Source of the DNA: Tilletia caries
Lineage: Eukaryota; Basidiomycota; Exobasidiomycetes; Tilletiales; Tilletiaceae
NCBI GenBank assembly: GCA_032718865.1
Contig: JALUTQ010000005.1
Coordinates: forward strand, 1,922,001 to 1,986,000
Reading direction: 5' to 3'
DNA: 64,000 bases
Shown: positions 44,207-54,790 of the stretch, piece after piece
Numbering within the stretch: the first letter of the stretch is position 1
Layout: each line of letters begins with the position of its first letter
Notes under the pieces: model-generated
Told to the model about the DNA's origin: nothing
Seen by the model: only the letters and a program-made list of their open reading frames with translations
The model's database searches: none
Translations under genes and position numbers: made by a program

Positions 44207-46078
44207 TTCCGATGCCACCACATTCAGCGCCGATGGTAGAGCATTAAGCTCGTCTTCCCATACTTGCGCCTCAAAGGCACCGATCGCTGGGACGCCGTTT
44301 GCGTACGACGCACGCCCAGAGTCTTTGCCGCATGTGTGGACCATGCTCGGCGTCGGAGGAGTCGCGTTTGCTTCTGCAGCGAGGGCTCGAGCAGTAGAAC
44401 CGGGCTGAGCTTGACCTTGGCCTTGCGTTTCTTGATTCTGCTGACAGTCCGATGCTCGGTGTCCTGTCTTCTTGCAGATGAAGCAGGCACCATTGAACGG
44501 CCGTCCATATCCTGCTTTGCGCCTTGCAATGAACTGACGCGCAAACTGGGCAGCGAATGCCTGTATGTCCTCATCGTCGCCATCAGTTTCGAGGTCGAAT
44601 TCGTCGAGGCCCTCTTCGGCAAAGTGGGCCGAAGGGCGAGACAGAGGCGGAATGAGACGTGCTGTGGGCCCACCACGACGCCGGTCGTCGAAGGCGTCAA
44701 AAGACTCTTCTGTCTCTGCCAGGATGCGAAGCGCCTTCTCGAACGTGAACGCCTCTCCCGCAGCCTGGCGAGAGACGACACTGTCTCGTGCAGTCTGGAA
44801 ACGAAGTCGGAGCCCCGCGAGGAAGAAACCAACTTGCTTTGTTTGATCGAGATTTTCACCGGCCGACTGGAGTTCCAGGTAGAACCGGCGAAGTCGCTCA
44901 CCAAACTCCTTGACGGACTCATCTTCACGTTGGCGATGTCGGCCCATTTGTGCGATCAGTTTGAGCGCTGCGTACCCTTGATTGGGGACAAGCCAGACCC
45001 GCAAGTCCCTGTAAAAGAAACTGCCTCGGAGTTCCTGTTCCGAGGTGGTTTTGAGTAGGAGAGACTTGACCCCTGGCTCGGTGCAGGACTGTATGACCTG
45101 CCCGAGCTCGAGATCGAGCGCCTCATCGTAGTCTGGATGAGACGAGTAGTCCGAGGGGTCGAGGTAGCGGGGTCCCCATATGGTCCCTTCGAGGATCCCG
45201 ATGGCGCCGGGCACGGCGCCGAGCAGACTGTAAATGCTCGAGCGCCAGTCGGACCAGTTCTCCATTGACAGTTTGGTGATGATCTTCACCATGTCCCAAT
45301 TGACTCGTCGATACGGGCGCCCGCTGTCGGTTGCTACCGATTTGGCTGGGGCGGCAGTACCAGCGAGAGTGTCTTCGATCGCGCGCCTCCGCATGGCGAG
45401 GTAATCCTCAGCCGTCTTGCGGGTCGCTTCGCGATCGACCTGCTCGTCCTTCCAGCTCGCATTCACCGACCGGTAGTAGTCCTGGTGAATTACAAAGAGG
45501 TCTTCCTTCACCCCTTTGAGTGTAGGGTCGGAGTCTCGAGGGGCCGATCGATACGGGGTCGGGACACCCCTTTTCTGGGTCTGGGGAAGGGTTTGCCCAC
45601 GGTGAGGCGCGGGGCTCGCTTGAGGCGGAAGGGGGAAACCGGACACGCCCATGCTGATCCGTCCGCTAGCGTATCGCCTCTCCTGATCCAGGACCACTGG
45701 GGTCAAGCCGAAGGGACCTCCGGCATGACCGGGCTGCAGGACCGGAGGAGCAGCGGGGTTCGGGCCCATTGTGGGCTGATGCTCGGGGACACGAGGGGCG
45801 CCTTGACCTGCGATTCCGCCTGCGGTTTGACCAGGAGGGGTCATGAGGGCACTTTCCTCGTATGTGAGGGCAGAGCTCGTGACCAGGTTGGCGATGGCGG
45901 CCCTCTGAGTCGCCAGATTGTGCCGCTGCGCTGCGAGGTCTTGCTCGACTGCCGAAACCCGCTCTCGGATGTCCGTGACCGCGTTGAAGATGTCCGCCAG
46001 GGAAGGCTGGCGCTGCGAAGCGTTGTCAGCGCCGGTCGCGCCTGGGCGGGGTGAGGTTGTCTGGTCCTGGGTGGACAT
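44204..46078 (-). CDS. gag: Copia-1 Gag
   Basis: ATG at 46078 (MSTQDQTTSPRPG) shortly after the primer-binding site; the open frame extends a little into the LTR but this is the sensible start. About 625 residues: a Pro/Gln-rich head with a short coiled coil (VSAVEQDLAAQRHNLATQ), a Gag core (NWSDWRSSIYSLLGAVPGAI, later RHRQREDESVKEFGERLRRF) and a CCHC zinc knuckle CFICKKTGHRASDC. Gag packages the RNA into particles. The stop at 44204-44206 is followed by the protease frame in the -1 register, open on both sides, so a -1 shift could make Gag-Pol. Confidence 0.85.
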   Translation of the reverse strand: MSTQDQTTSPRPGATGADNASQRQPSLADIFNAVTDIRERVSAVEQDLAAQRHNLATQRAAIANLVTSSALTYEESALMTPPGQTAGGIAGQGAPRVPEHQPTMGPNPAAPPVLQPGHAGGPFGLTPVVLDQERRYASGRISMGVSGFPLPPQASPAPHRGQTLPQTQKRGVPTPYRSAPRDSDPTLKGVKEDLFVIHQDYYRSVNASWKDEQVDREATRKTAEDYLAMRRRAIEDTLAGTAAPAKSVATDSGRPYRRVNWDMVKIITKLSMENWSDWRSSIYSLLGAVPGAIGILEGTIWGPRYLDPSDYSSHPDYDEALDLELGQVIQSCTEPGVKSLLLKTTSEQELRGSFFYRDLRVWLVPNQGYAALKLIAQMGRHRQREDESVKEFGERLRRFYLELQSAGENLDQTKQVGFFLAGLRLRFQTARDSVVSRQAAGEAFTFEKALRILAETEESFDAFDDRRRGGPTARLIPPLSRPSAHFAEEGLDEFDLETDGDDEDIQAFAAQFARQFIARRKAGYGRPFNGACFICKKTGHRASDCQQNQETQGQGQAQPGSTARALAAEANATPPTPSMVHTCGKDSGRASYANGVPAIGAFEAQVWEDELNALPSALNVVASE

Positions 46079-46124
46079 GCTGCTTTGGATAAAGTCTGTA
46101 AGGGGACAAGGCGCGGAGCTACCA

Positions 46125-46383
46125 AGTTGAGAATCAGGGCTCCGTAGTAGCGCGCAGAGGATATAGGGCAATCTCAGACGTACCTCAGTCCAGTGTACTT
46201 GGATCAAAGGTTTGTGTCTGTCTAATTGCGTAAAGTAAGAGGTAACTCGTAAGGAGTGTGGGTGCGCCGAGAGGACTGATGTCTTTGGCGGTTCGGCTCA
46301 TTTCACTGATCATCCTCCACGTCCTTCCGCTCATCCTCGATCACCAGTCACCACCGGTTGATCCCGAGCGCGACTCTTTGACT
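46125..46383 (-). repeat. Copia-1 5' LTR
   Basis: 259 bp; differs from the 3' LTR at GAGG(A/C)TATAG and CCTC(G/A)ATCACC. Followed by AGATC. Confidence 0.92.
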
Positions 46384-47819
46384 AGATCCACTGCGACCGC
46401 GGGGCTTGTCTTCGACGTCAAATAGAAAAGCGGGGGGGTTCTCGATCGTGCCCACGCCGTGCTCCACAACACTTCGGACGAAGCTCTCCTTCTTTCTCTT
46501 GGTGAGGATGACATGAGTGCCGTTCCTGTCTCTGATGCATTGGCCACCGAAGTTGCAATTGCCGTCCTTACAAGCCCATCGCCTGTTGATCTCGAGGAGC
46601 GTGTCGACCTTCTTGTCGATGATCTTGTCGCTTGCGGCCTTGGAACCACTCGGTGTTGCTCCCTTCCCAGCGTTGGATGTCTTCTTGCGTTTGAATCCAA
46701 CCTGAGCATCGATGTCTTCATCCTCCCAGCCACTGTCGTCTGAATCTGAGCCCGCCTCAGGATCCACTTCCTGAAGATCGATCTTGCTCTCTGCGTAGCG
46801 ATCCGATGACTGAAAGACGTTCTCCTTGAAGTCTTTGAATGCTTTGTCCGAGTCGATGGCAAGGGCGACCTTCCACACCGGTGCACCTTTGGGGATCTTT
46901 GCTTCGAGGTCAAGCTGGGTGTATGCAACGCTTCCGAGGGTGTACTTCTTCTTGAAAGCCTGAAGCTCTGCTATGACGTTTGCCTTGAATGTTTCGAAAG
47001 AGTCTTTGGGGTGTACCTCGACAACGCGCCGTATCGTCTTCGCCTTGCGTGCGGGTGCTCCGGCGCCTGTATATGACTTTTTGGCTTCATGGTAGAGGAC
47101 GGATATGTCCAACGCAAGCTTCGCTGGTTTCTTCGCCTCAAGCAGAGCCCCGACAGTGTCATCCTCGTCCTCGGAAGCAGCATCTTGTCCACCGCTAGGA
47201 CCAGTTGACTCGTCAAGCAGGCCCTGAACTGTATGCATGCATGGAGAAAATCAATCCAGGAAGTCGTTGCTGAAGTGCACCATCAAAGACAGTAAGACAC
47301 TCACCGGTATCGTCTCCAGCAGAATCATCAACAGCAGTAGAGGTAGAGGTCTTGAGCGCGCGGCTTGGACGGAGCTGTATCGATGAGCAGAATGGCGTCA
47401 GAAGTGGCGATGGAAGCATCAAGCATGCGCACTTGCGCTGTGATATACTCACCCTCTTTCTTCTTGCGTGCCGGCGCCGCTTTGACAGCAGCTTTACCAC
47501 CTGCCTTAGGAGGCATGGCTGTAACGATTGGCTGTGGGGCTCTTCAGGTACGTGCAAGAGCTCAGGCTTTAGGAAACCAGTCGTTGGATGCGCCGTTGAG
47601 AGAGACCTGAGGAAGAGTTGTCTGTCAGTGAGTGCACAGCGACGCGACTGGCGACGCGTCGGAGACCCGCGTGTGATGTGTGACCCTCACACTGAGTCTT
47701 GCCGGAAAAAAAATTAATTTTTTGGTTTCCCAATGATTTTGCAAACTACTCTATCTCGGCGGATGACGTCTTTTGCAATAAAAGTGGCCGAAATTAGCTT
47801 CCTGCCTAGAGAGCTTAAC

Positions 47820-48400
47820 AAGTGAAGATGGTGAGTGTTTTTTTTCGGACAAAGTATAGTGAAAGTGAAAGTGAAGGTCTCAGCCGGCGGACAAAGTATA
47901 GTTTAGTTATGAAAAGTGGAGATAATGACTACTGGTTTGAGCGCTTTTTTGCGACCGTGCGGGCCGCATAATAAACCGCGGGTGTCCCTGATTTTTTTCA
48001 TCAGAGCTCTGCCAAGTCACTAGGTAGAGAAAATAGTTGCAAAAGTTTCACAAAGTGATGTGAATGAGGAGTGTCTAATAATATTATAAAGTGTTAATAG
48101 CAACTGGGTAGTAAACTATTAGTTACTTTCCTGACCGGATAGTTACTTACTAGCGACTACCTCAACTTGGCAGCACCACTGGTGATAGCAAGTGACTTCA
48201 AGTTCAACATGAAGACGAACTCACTATCTCCATACTTTCTTCACTTTCCCGGCCCCGCCAAAGTGAAAGTTCACTATCTTTTTTTCGACGGCTCGGAGGC
48301 CAAAGTATAGTAAAAGTTTTACTACTAGTTCTCACTTCCAAGTTACAAAGTATACGAAGTGAAGAAAGTTGTCGAGGCCTGCAGTCCGGGGACAACCTTA
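47820..48400. repeat. AAAGTATAGTGAAAGTGAA-type repeat block
   Basis: Degenerate GACAAAGTATAGTGAAAGTG and CACTTTC inversions at 47855-47935 and 48215-48370, with TAGTTACTT motifs between. It ends with CCGGGGACAACCTTA, the right end of the TAAGGTTGTCC MITE family. No left end or duplication found, so probably a composite of damaged MITEs. Confidence 0.5.
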
Positions 48401-48475
48401 GCTCATATGACGCCAAAACTCTAGCCTCCTTCCCGGCAATGAGACAATGATTACATGTAGACATCTGCCACCACA

Positions 48476-49320
48476 TTGATCTTTCCGCATCTAGAATCCA
48501 GCAATCAGCAATCCAGCATGCAGCACCCAGACGCAAATTTGGACCTCAAGATGCCGCACCGGTCCAAACGCGGCGGGCGCAAAGAACGGCGCAGAGCAAT
48601 GATGCGCTACCGAAACCAAGGAAGCGAGGCCAACGCACCTCGTCGCGCAAAGCTGGCGGCAAATCAGAGGATCAGAAAGGGTACTCTGCTCCGCATCTTG
48701 GCGGAAAAGAAGTGACGCGCGCGTGCCAGCTTCGATTGCAACAATGTCAAAAAGAATAAAATTCAACCCGCAAAAAAAGTCGCAGTACGGTCCACACGGT
48801 CAAGAAGTTCGTCACTGCCAATCCGGTGAAGCAGTCCGTCACAACTCGACCTGCGCAGCCGCCAAAGCCTGATAAAAAGAATCCAAATTCATTGACGACG
48901 AGGCAGAGGATGAGAATGGAGATGCGGGAGAGGGGGCCGAAGAAGAAGCCGAAGAGGATGGAGAACTCTCCGAGTCCTTTGACGACTCTTAGGTTGCTCA
49001 GAGTGTCCCTGATTACCTTTCCACGCGAAGGTGAGTACTTCTTTTGAAGTTGCGATTTTTAGAGGTCTAATGCTAAGTGGCCAATTTCCATACCCAGCAT
49101 CCGTCCTGGAGCTACCTTGACGGAGCTTCAGGACCGCATTCGAGCCCCCTTGGCGTTTGAGGAAAGTACCAAGGAGGCTCTGAAGACCTTCAAACCCACT
49201 CTCAATCTCAAAAGACGCGAGTATCGACTACCTCCGACAACCGATTCCGTTCGCCTCGAAAGCAGCGCAAGTACGGCCTTATCGAAGAAGAAGAAGAGGA
49301 AGAACCTTGACCCACTCATG
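48476..49320 (+). pseudogene. Hypothetical gene remnant with acidic tract
   Basis: Several frames contribute: KMPHRSKRGGRKERRRAMMR (48550), an acidic run FIDDEAEDENGDAGEGAEEE (about 48885-48950), and from 49108 LTELQDRIRAPLAFEESTKE then FKPTLNLKRREYRLPPTTD. The last segment shares a spaced pattern (L-x-E-L, Y/F-E-x-x-T, A-L, F-x-P, R-R) with the partial gene at 63815-64000. No continuous gene model; family unknown. Confidence 0.35.
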
Positions 49321-49439
49321 CACCATGCTCCATGCGTTCTAAGTCCTAACCCATGCCTCACTCTATGTCTTCTCCCTCCATATATATGCAATATAAACCT
49401 CCATGCATCCATGCAAGATCTTTGCGTCGGTAAATGATG

Positions 49440-49750
49440 GCTCTGATGTTTATTTTCATGGCTTAGTATAGCGGGGGAACGGGGCACTGGAATGGGCAAA
49501 GGGAGTCAAAAGAGGGGAATCGGACCAAGACAATCTGGGCAGAAGACGGAATAATGCTGGGTAGATGCAGCTCTGGAATAGAGCAAAGGGAGCGTTTTGT
49601 ATGAGAGTATCAGGGGGGAACGGAAAGATATCGGGGACAAGCGTTGAGAATTATCTGACAGGAGGAGTTGCGTCTCCCTGGGTGAACGGACTCATTTACT
49701 TGCAAACGGACCAGTGCTCAGGACGTTTGTATATTTGGCCAAAAACTCAG
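49440..49750. repeat. Dispersed repeat shared with 23490-24050
   Basis: Common segments GGGGGAACGG, GGGTGAACGGAC, ACGGACCAGTGC and GGACGTTTGTA with a final TTTGGCC. In the 23.5-kb copy the last segments appear inverted at the other end (GGCCGAATGTACAAACGTCC), suggesting terminal inverted repeats of a non-autonomous element. Confidence 0.45.
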
Positions 49751-49879
49751 TGAGTTGGCGAGGACTGTCGAGGGCGAGCATGACTCATAAGCTTATAAGA
49801 CGAACTTTTTTATTCTGGGAAGCTCCATACTGCGGATGTTGGCGACGATAGAGGGGACAATGTCTTGCTCAAAACATTT

Positions 49880-50372
49880 GTGGAAGACGTTCTCATTGCG
49901 AATTGGAACTTAAAGCTGACGTGGGGCTTGATATACCGTGCCGCGATGCTAGTGAGTGTTGCATACTCGCTTTCGATTTGGTCACTCTGAAGACATCGGT
50001 GGCAGGCCGCTGATGGACGTTCGCTCTTCTTTTACTCTTCAGTTGGCTTGCGCTATCAGATTTTCTCCCAAGGTCAAAGGCCAATGAAACAAGGCCATTT
50101 GGGAAAAGATCGATCCCACCATTGCCGATCTGGTCGACAAAGCTCAAGGCAGTGCATCACAAAAGGATGAGGCAAGAAGGTACGCAGCTCTAATGATTTG
50201 AGGATTCATCGACATCAATTCACGCGTTCTATTTCTCTGCCTCGCTTCAGCATTCTCGACAAGGCGATGCTCACCTGTAATCGACATTATGGCCGGTGCG
50301 AGTTCGTTAATGTGGTTTCGGACGGCGAAACCGAGAAGATCTTCAAAACGCTTTTCGAAACGGGCGGACTCT
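49880..50372 (+). pseudogene. Hypothetical gene 3' end with introns and one in-frame stop
   Basis: An exon ending near 49950 at a GTGAGT donor, an intron to CTCTTCAG (50040), then LACAIRFSPKVKGQ, an in-frame TGA, and NKAIWEKIDPTIADLVDKAQ. A second intron (GTACGC at about 50180 to CTTCAG at about 50250) leads to SILDKAMLTCNRHYGRCEFV and ETEKIFKTLFETGGL with a stop at 50370-50372. Splice sites and protein-like sequence support a former gene. The family is not recognised. Confidence 0.5.
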
Positions 50373-50671
50373 GATCATTCTCTTGGAATCGTTTGCTCTG
50401 GTCCTTCCGAGTCCACCGTCGACTCTGCTCCGGCCTCTCCATCTGATTCATCATCCATCATACGAATTCCGACGTCCCTCGGTCTCCTTGTTTTCAAGAC
50501 TCAACTCGTTTCGTGACCTAACCTCCTTCTTTGCATCCCTCTCTGTTGCATTATCACCTAACGCCTCTCGACTTCACGACTTTACGACTCTGACGTTTCC
50601 ATCTACAAGACTTTCCATCTTCACAACTAGGATTTTATACAGCCAACGAATGACCCGTCTTGTGATCCAAC

Positions 50672-51236
50672 CAAGGCTCGGACAGTTACTTACAGTTGTC
50701 CATTTTGGGTATACAGTACAGTACAGTTACAGTTATAACTTACCGCCAGCGCCTACAGTACAGTTACAGTTACAATTAAGTGACTTTAAGTTACTATAGT
50801 TACTGTGTTTTTTCGTCGCGCACGGACCTCCAATCCCAGTTTAAGTCACTGTAACAGTCACTAACAGTTACTGTAGAAAAAGTCTCAAAGTAACTATAAA
50901 TTTAAAGTATTTTATGTCACAGTTTTGCCTTTCAACTGTAAGTAACTATACGTGGTTGACTGTGGCTGTAAGTGTTGTCTCAAACTGAAAGTGGCTGCCA
51001 GGTTTTTTTTTTCCAACTTAAACAGTGCTGTATAGTCATAGCAAGTTTGAACAGTTTGGGGCCCGAAAAAATTCCAACTTAATCAACAGTACAGTTGACT
51101 GTACCTGGCCCCTACAGTTACAGTCAACATAATTTTTTTTCCGGCTCCGCCGCCTACAGTACAGTTACAGTTATGACTTATTAAGTCAGCTTACCTACAG
51201 TCAAAGTAGGCACAATTATCCAGTCGCCGGGCCTTG
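50672..51236. mobile_element. hAT-like MITE, CAAGGCTCGG family, complete copy
   Basis: 565 bp, CAAGGCTCGGACAGTTAC...GTCGCCGGGCCTTG, with a perfect 8-bp duplication GATCCAAC (50664-50671, 51237-51244). Filled with ACAGTTACAGTTAC / GTAACTTAAG motifs. Confidence 0.9.
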
Positions 51237-51244
51237 GATCCAAC

Positions 51245-52149
51245 GCGTATCACTTTCAGCTGTATTTGGGCTTCCCCCTCTTCTTGCAGTCTGCACTTTA
51301 AGTTCTCATCATCCTCTGCCTTCGTCATCCCAGCAGCCAGCTACTCAGCATCAGATAACAGGTATATGACTTTCTTCGTCCGGTAGGCCTCCATAATCCC
51401 TTGACCCTTCAGACACTGCCTGACAAATTCTGATCTTATGAACAGTCCAAATTCCAGTCATTGCGAACAATGAATACCACCACTAGAGGTAGGCCAATGT
51501 ATATTGTGTCTGCCGGAGTACTGATCACTCATCACGCCTGCGCAACGCTGAATCCGGCTGCCTTCCGCTAATCGTTTTCCTCCTTTTTTTGGAATCCTCC
51601 TATTCACTCACGAGCCGTGTATTCCACTCTCTGATGAACTGATGGCTCTGACGGCTGACCTCGTCTTTCCAGGATTGATATCATGCTCTCCGACCTTCCC
51701 ATCCTGTTTTGCTCAATTATTCTCTTTGGTTGAACCGTCTCCTTCGTTGACTCACAAGTCACAGCTCACACTTGATTTGTTCATTCCAATACATGCTTTC
51801 AGGTGCCGCTCCTCCCCGTTTCCACTGGTATTCGGGCAACCCTCTGGCATCGCAACGCGCACATTAACAGGCTTTAATTATCTGCCCTGGTTTAACACTT
51901 TTACCTCTTTTCTACAGCAGTCGCCTTTGCTCGGTCTGCTTTTCCCCTTGTCCACAGACCACAGGTTTCCAGTTCTCCAGTTCTCGAGAGAAAGGCGCGA
52001 AAACTGAGCACTAAAGCTCAGTACAAATTAATATGGATCCCCCCTGTATCCTTGTCTTGACACACGCACGATACACATTGGACACAAAAATCAGGTTTCA
52101 ACCACGGAGGATCCACAACTTTATGTGCCATGTGTGTGTCGTGCATGTA
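51245..52149. other. No gene supported
   Basis: Short plus-strand ORF 51642-52007 has no family features. GT-rich tail near 52130 (TGTGTGTCGTGCATGTATGTG). Nothing else seen. Confidence 0.4.
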
Positions 52150-52157
52150 TGTGTTAC

Positions 52158-52875
52158 CAGGGCTCGGCACGACTATGGGATTTTACGACTATTACGACTA
52201 TAGCCTCATACGACTATGAGCGACTATCGCCATAGCCGCTGATAGTTGCACTTACGACTATGACTATGACTATGCTCCAGAAAATGTAAGACAATAGTCG
52301 CCATAGTCGTTAAAAATCTGGTCTAAAATTGATTTTGCGACTATAGTCGGACAATAGCTGGACGTCAAGGCTATAGTCGCAGCAAACAATTCGGCTATAG
52401 TCCAACTATAGCATGTCATAGTCTGACTATAGCTTGGAGTTGCGACTATAGCCGCAGGCCTGACCGCCACCGCTATAGTCAGACTATGACATCTATTTCC
52501 CATGAAACACTATGACCAGTCATAGTGCGACTATTATTGTTGGATAGTCGAACCATAGCCTGACTATATCCGATTTTAGACAATAAAAAGTGACCTACAC
52601 TATAATTATTTAATGTCTGAAATTTGGCGTGCAAACATAGTGCGAAAATTATTGTCCCAAAGTCCGACTATAGTGGCGCACAGGCGTTACTTACAATTTT
52701 GGCTATAGTTGCACTATAGTGCAAAATTTGGCTGCGCAAAAGCCTGCGACTATAGTCGAATATGCCACTATAGTCAGACTTACGACTATGACTATTTAGG
52801 ATTTTCAAAAAACGACTGCGACTACGACTATGACTATGCCAAAAAACGTGCGACTATAGTCGGAGCCGAGCCCTG
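52158..52875. mobile_element. hAT-like MITE, CAGGGCTCGGC family, copy 3 (complete)
   Basis: 718 bp, CAGGGCTCGGCACGACTATG...GTCGGAGCCGAGCCCTG, with a perfect 8-bp duplication TGTGTTAC (52150-52157, 52876-52883). It defines the true ends of the family. Interior of CGACTATAGTCG motifs. Confidence 0.92.
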
Positions 52876-53087
52876 TGTGTTACACGCCTGTGGATCATCA
52901 CACACATATAGCACACACACGTGAGTTGTGAATCTGTTGTGTACTTCATCCACGCTCGAATCACGCTCGTGTATAGGCTATGTGTCTGGGTGTGTGTCTA
53001 TTTGTGCTTTTGGAGATAGGATGGGGGTGGATATTCGGAGCGGGAAGGGGGGGGGGGGTTAGAGGGCGGTTCGCCTACCTAAGCTCA

Positions 53088-53337
53088 CTACTTCTTCCGC
53101 GGGCGCTTTTCCGCGCGCTTTTCGTCGTCCTTCTGCTTCCGTTCGACTCGGTTCGCCTCCTTCGCCCCCGCAACCTCTTGTTGGGTAACCGCGCGGTCCA
53201 GCGTCAGCTGCCGCAGTGACGCTTGCCCTTGCTCCCTCGAGCAGCGGGTGCTCTTCGGACTGTTCCGAGCCTTGAGGATGGCGAGACACACGACCTTGTC
53301 GAGCGTCTACGGGTTTGGTGTTCGTCAGTCGGGATTA
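53088..53337 (-). CDS. C-terminal fragment of a basic, coiled-coil protein
   Basis: Reads ARNSPKSTRCSREQGQASLR, LTLDRAVTQQEVAGAKEANR and ends in a Lys/Arg/Glu-rich tail (DEKRAEKRPRKK) with stop at 53088-53090. The 5' side is cut by the MITE at 53346. Such Lys/Arg/Glu tails occur in pogo/CENP-B-like transposases among others, so no firm call. Confidence 0.4.
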
Positions 53338-53345
53338 GTAGGTAC

Positions 53346-54103
53346 TAAGGATGAGCCCGGAGCGCCCCGGAGTGCTCCGTACTCCGGGGCCCATACTCCG
53401 GGGCGCTCCGCTGACTTTCTGTGGTGCTCCGTGCTCCGTCTCTTTTCAGAGCTACACCAACATCTTACTCCGTACTCCGTCACGATAAGGAGCAGCAGAG
53501 AAAACTTACTCCGTGCTCCGTCAAATTATGAAGTGTATCAAAAAGTTTACTCCGTACTCCGTAGCTACGGAGCCCGGATAATCCGGGGGAGCTCCGTACT
53601 CCGGGGGATGATCTCACAAATCTCAAAATATGGTATGATTTCAGAAATGTGTATGCTTGTGATCAAGCTTGTAGAAGCTATGCTTAAGAGATAAGTCTGA
53701 GAGCGCTTGAAGAGTTTTTTTGGTCAGATTTAGACTGCGAGATGAGATTTGTGAAAATAAATTTTGAAAATTGACCCCCCAAAACCATGTTTATAGTAAA
53801 ATACTTCCTTGTGAGAAAAATGTGGAGGCCCCGGAGCGCCCCGGATTCCGGGGGTAACTCCGTACTCCGTCACATTTCGCAGGTATTTACTCCGTACTCC
53901 GGGGGATTTTCTACAACGCCCAGAGGTCAGCTCCGTGCTCCGGGAAATTTCCTGCGATGCTCAAATGCCAGCTCCGTACTCCGGCAACGGTGAGGTAATC
54001 TCTCGATTCTCACTCCGTACTCCCGGCTCCCCCGGAGTGCGGCCCCGGATAACCGGGGCGCTCCGGCAAAGCCGCTCCGGGGCTTACTCCGTGCTCATCC
54101 TTA
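53346..54103. mobile_element. hAT-like MITE, TAAGGATGAGC family, copy 2
   Basis: 758 bp in inverse orientation to copy 1; flanks GTAGGTAC / GTAGGTAG match at 7 of 8. Much of the interior aligns to 3175-3925 inverted, including GGATAATCCGGGGGAGCTCC. Confidence 0.88.
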
Positions 54104-54589
54104 GTAGGTAGTGCTTCGTGCATTGTGTTATTCTTTCCGCGCGTAGACGGTCATATCGTCCCACTCACAGATACGTCGACTGGGCTGGCAGAATCAAGCT
54201 GCGAAAGGAGGTTACGGACATTAGGACTACTGCCAGTTCTTGGCTAGTCGCTCACCGCTTCTTCCGTTGCTATCCTGCGTCTGGTCTGAATGGGTCGGAG
54301 GAATTGTCGTCTGATCAGCCGATTGTTCTCAGTCAGATTAGACGGTAGAACTCACCCGTTTCCTGCCGCTTGGGTTAGGTTGGCTGGTGTTGGTGTCTTT
54401 TGGAGCAGTTGCGGTACTGGAAGCTGAAGTCGGCGTGTCGATAGTCACCGGTACCATCATCAGTCCGGACAAGATCGAAGTGTTGACAGATGTAGGTGGT
54501 GACGCGGCTGGGTTTGTGGCTACCAGCGGGTGCGAGATGGACGACGTGGCCGATGTTGTCTGTCCATCGGGAGATCGTGCGGCAGGTGA

Positions 54590-54790
54590 TGACGGTGAGG
54601 CTACCTGTCTGTCGGGGCCTAGCGTCAGGGATGATGCTGTCGAAGTCGGCTCTGCCTCGGAGGGAGGTGCGGCTAGTTACGAGGGAGGGTGTACCTGTTC
54701 GTCGGCGCCTGGCGTCAGCGTTGATGCTGTCGAAGTCGGCTCTGCGTCGGAGGGAGGTGCGGCAGATGACGCTCTCGACGGTGCTTCGGG
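54590..54790. repeat. Two-copy 90-bp in-frame tandem repeat
   Basis: GATGCTGTCGAAGTCGGCTC recurs at 54633 and 54723. A 90-bp period preserves frame on both strands, consistent with a repeated 30-residue Ser/Ala/Pro-rich segment of the minus-strand gene. Confidence 0.7.

Larger units (their letters stand above)
39895..46383 (-). mobile_element. Ty1/Copia LTR retrotransposon (Copia-1)
   Basis: 6,489 bp on the minus strand, flanked by a perfect 5-bp duplication AGATC (39890-39894, 46384-46388). LTRs are 259 bp each (39895-40153 and 46125-46383) and differ at two positions by eye. The primer-binding site next to the 5' LTR begins TGGTAGCTCCGCG (46124 downward), which starts like the complement of an initiator tRNA-Met 3' end. 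A polypurine tract (CGGGAGGGGG) abuts the 3' LTR. It lies inside the passenger gene of the Tc1/IS630-like element. Confidence 0.93.
39203..47516 (-). pseudogene. Passenger gene of the Tc1/IS630-like element, interrupted by Copia
   Basis: ATG at 47516 (MPPKAGGKAAVKAAPARKKK), donor at 47452, a short second exon with an uncertain acceptor, and a main exon from about 47231. It contains KLALDISVLYHEAKKSYTG, an acidic stretch, and a Cys cluster RRWACKDGNCNFGGQCIRDR. At 46384 the Copia element and its AGATC duplication intervene. From 39889 the same reading frame resumes (SGS/RPSATRTPSGKGKAK), with a helical C-terminal region LIEDAAKTLRLHPETSKNLF (perhaps SAM-like) and a stop at 39203. No family recognised. 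It may supply a DNA-binding or regulatory function for the transposon; that is inference from position only. Confidence 0.65.
37393..47751. mobile_element. Tc1/IS630-like DNA transposon with a passenger gene, split by a Copia element
   Basis: Inverted ends GAGTAGTTTGCAAATTGATT (left, 37393) and GAGTAGTTTGCAAAATCATT (right, inverted, ending 47751), each flanked by TA (37391-37392, 47752-47753), the Tc1/mariner target. Without the 6.49-kb Copia insertion and one duplication it is about 3.87 kb. It holds a DDE transposase (plus, 37585-38574) and a second, convergent gene (minus, 47516 to 39203). The TA-flanked ends enclose both genes, so the second gene is carried by the element. Confidence 0.8.
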
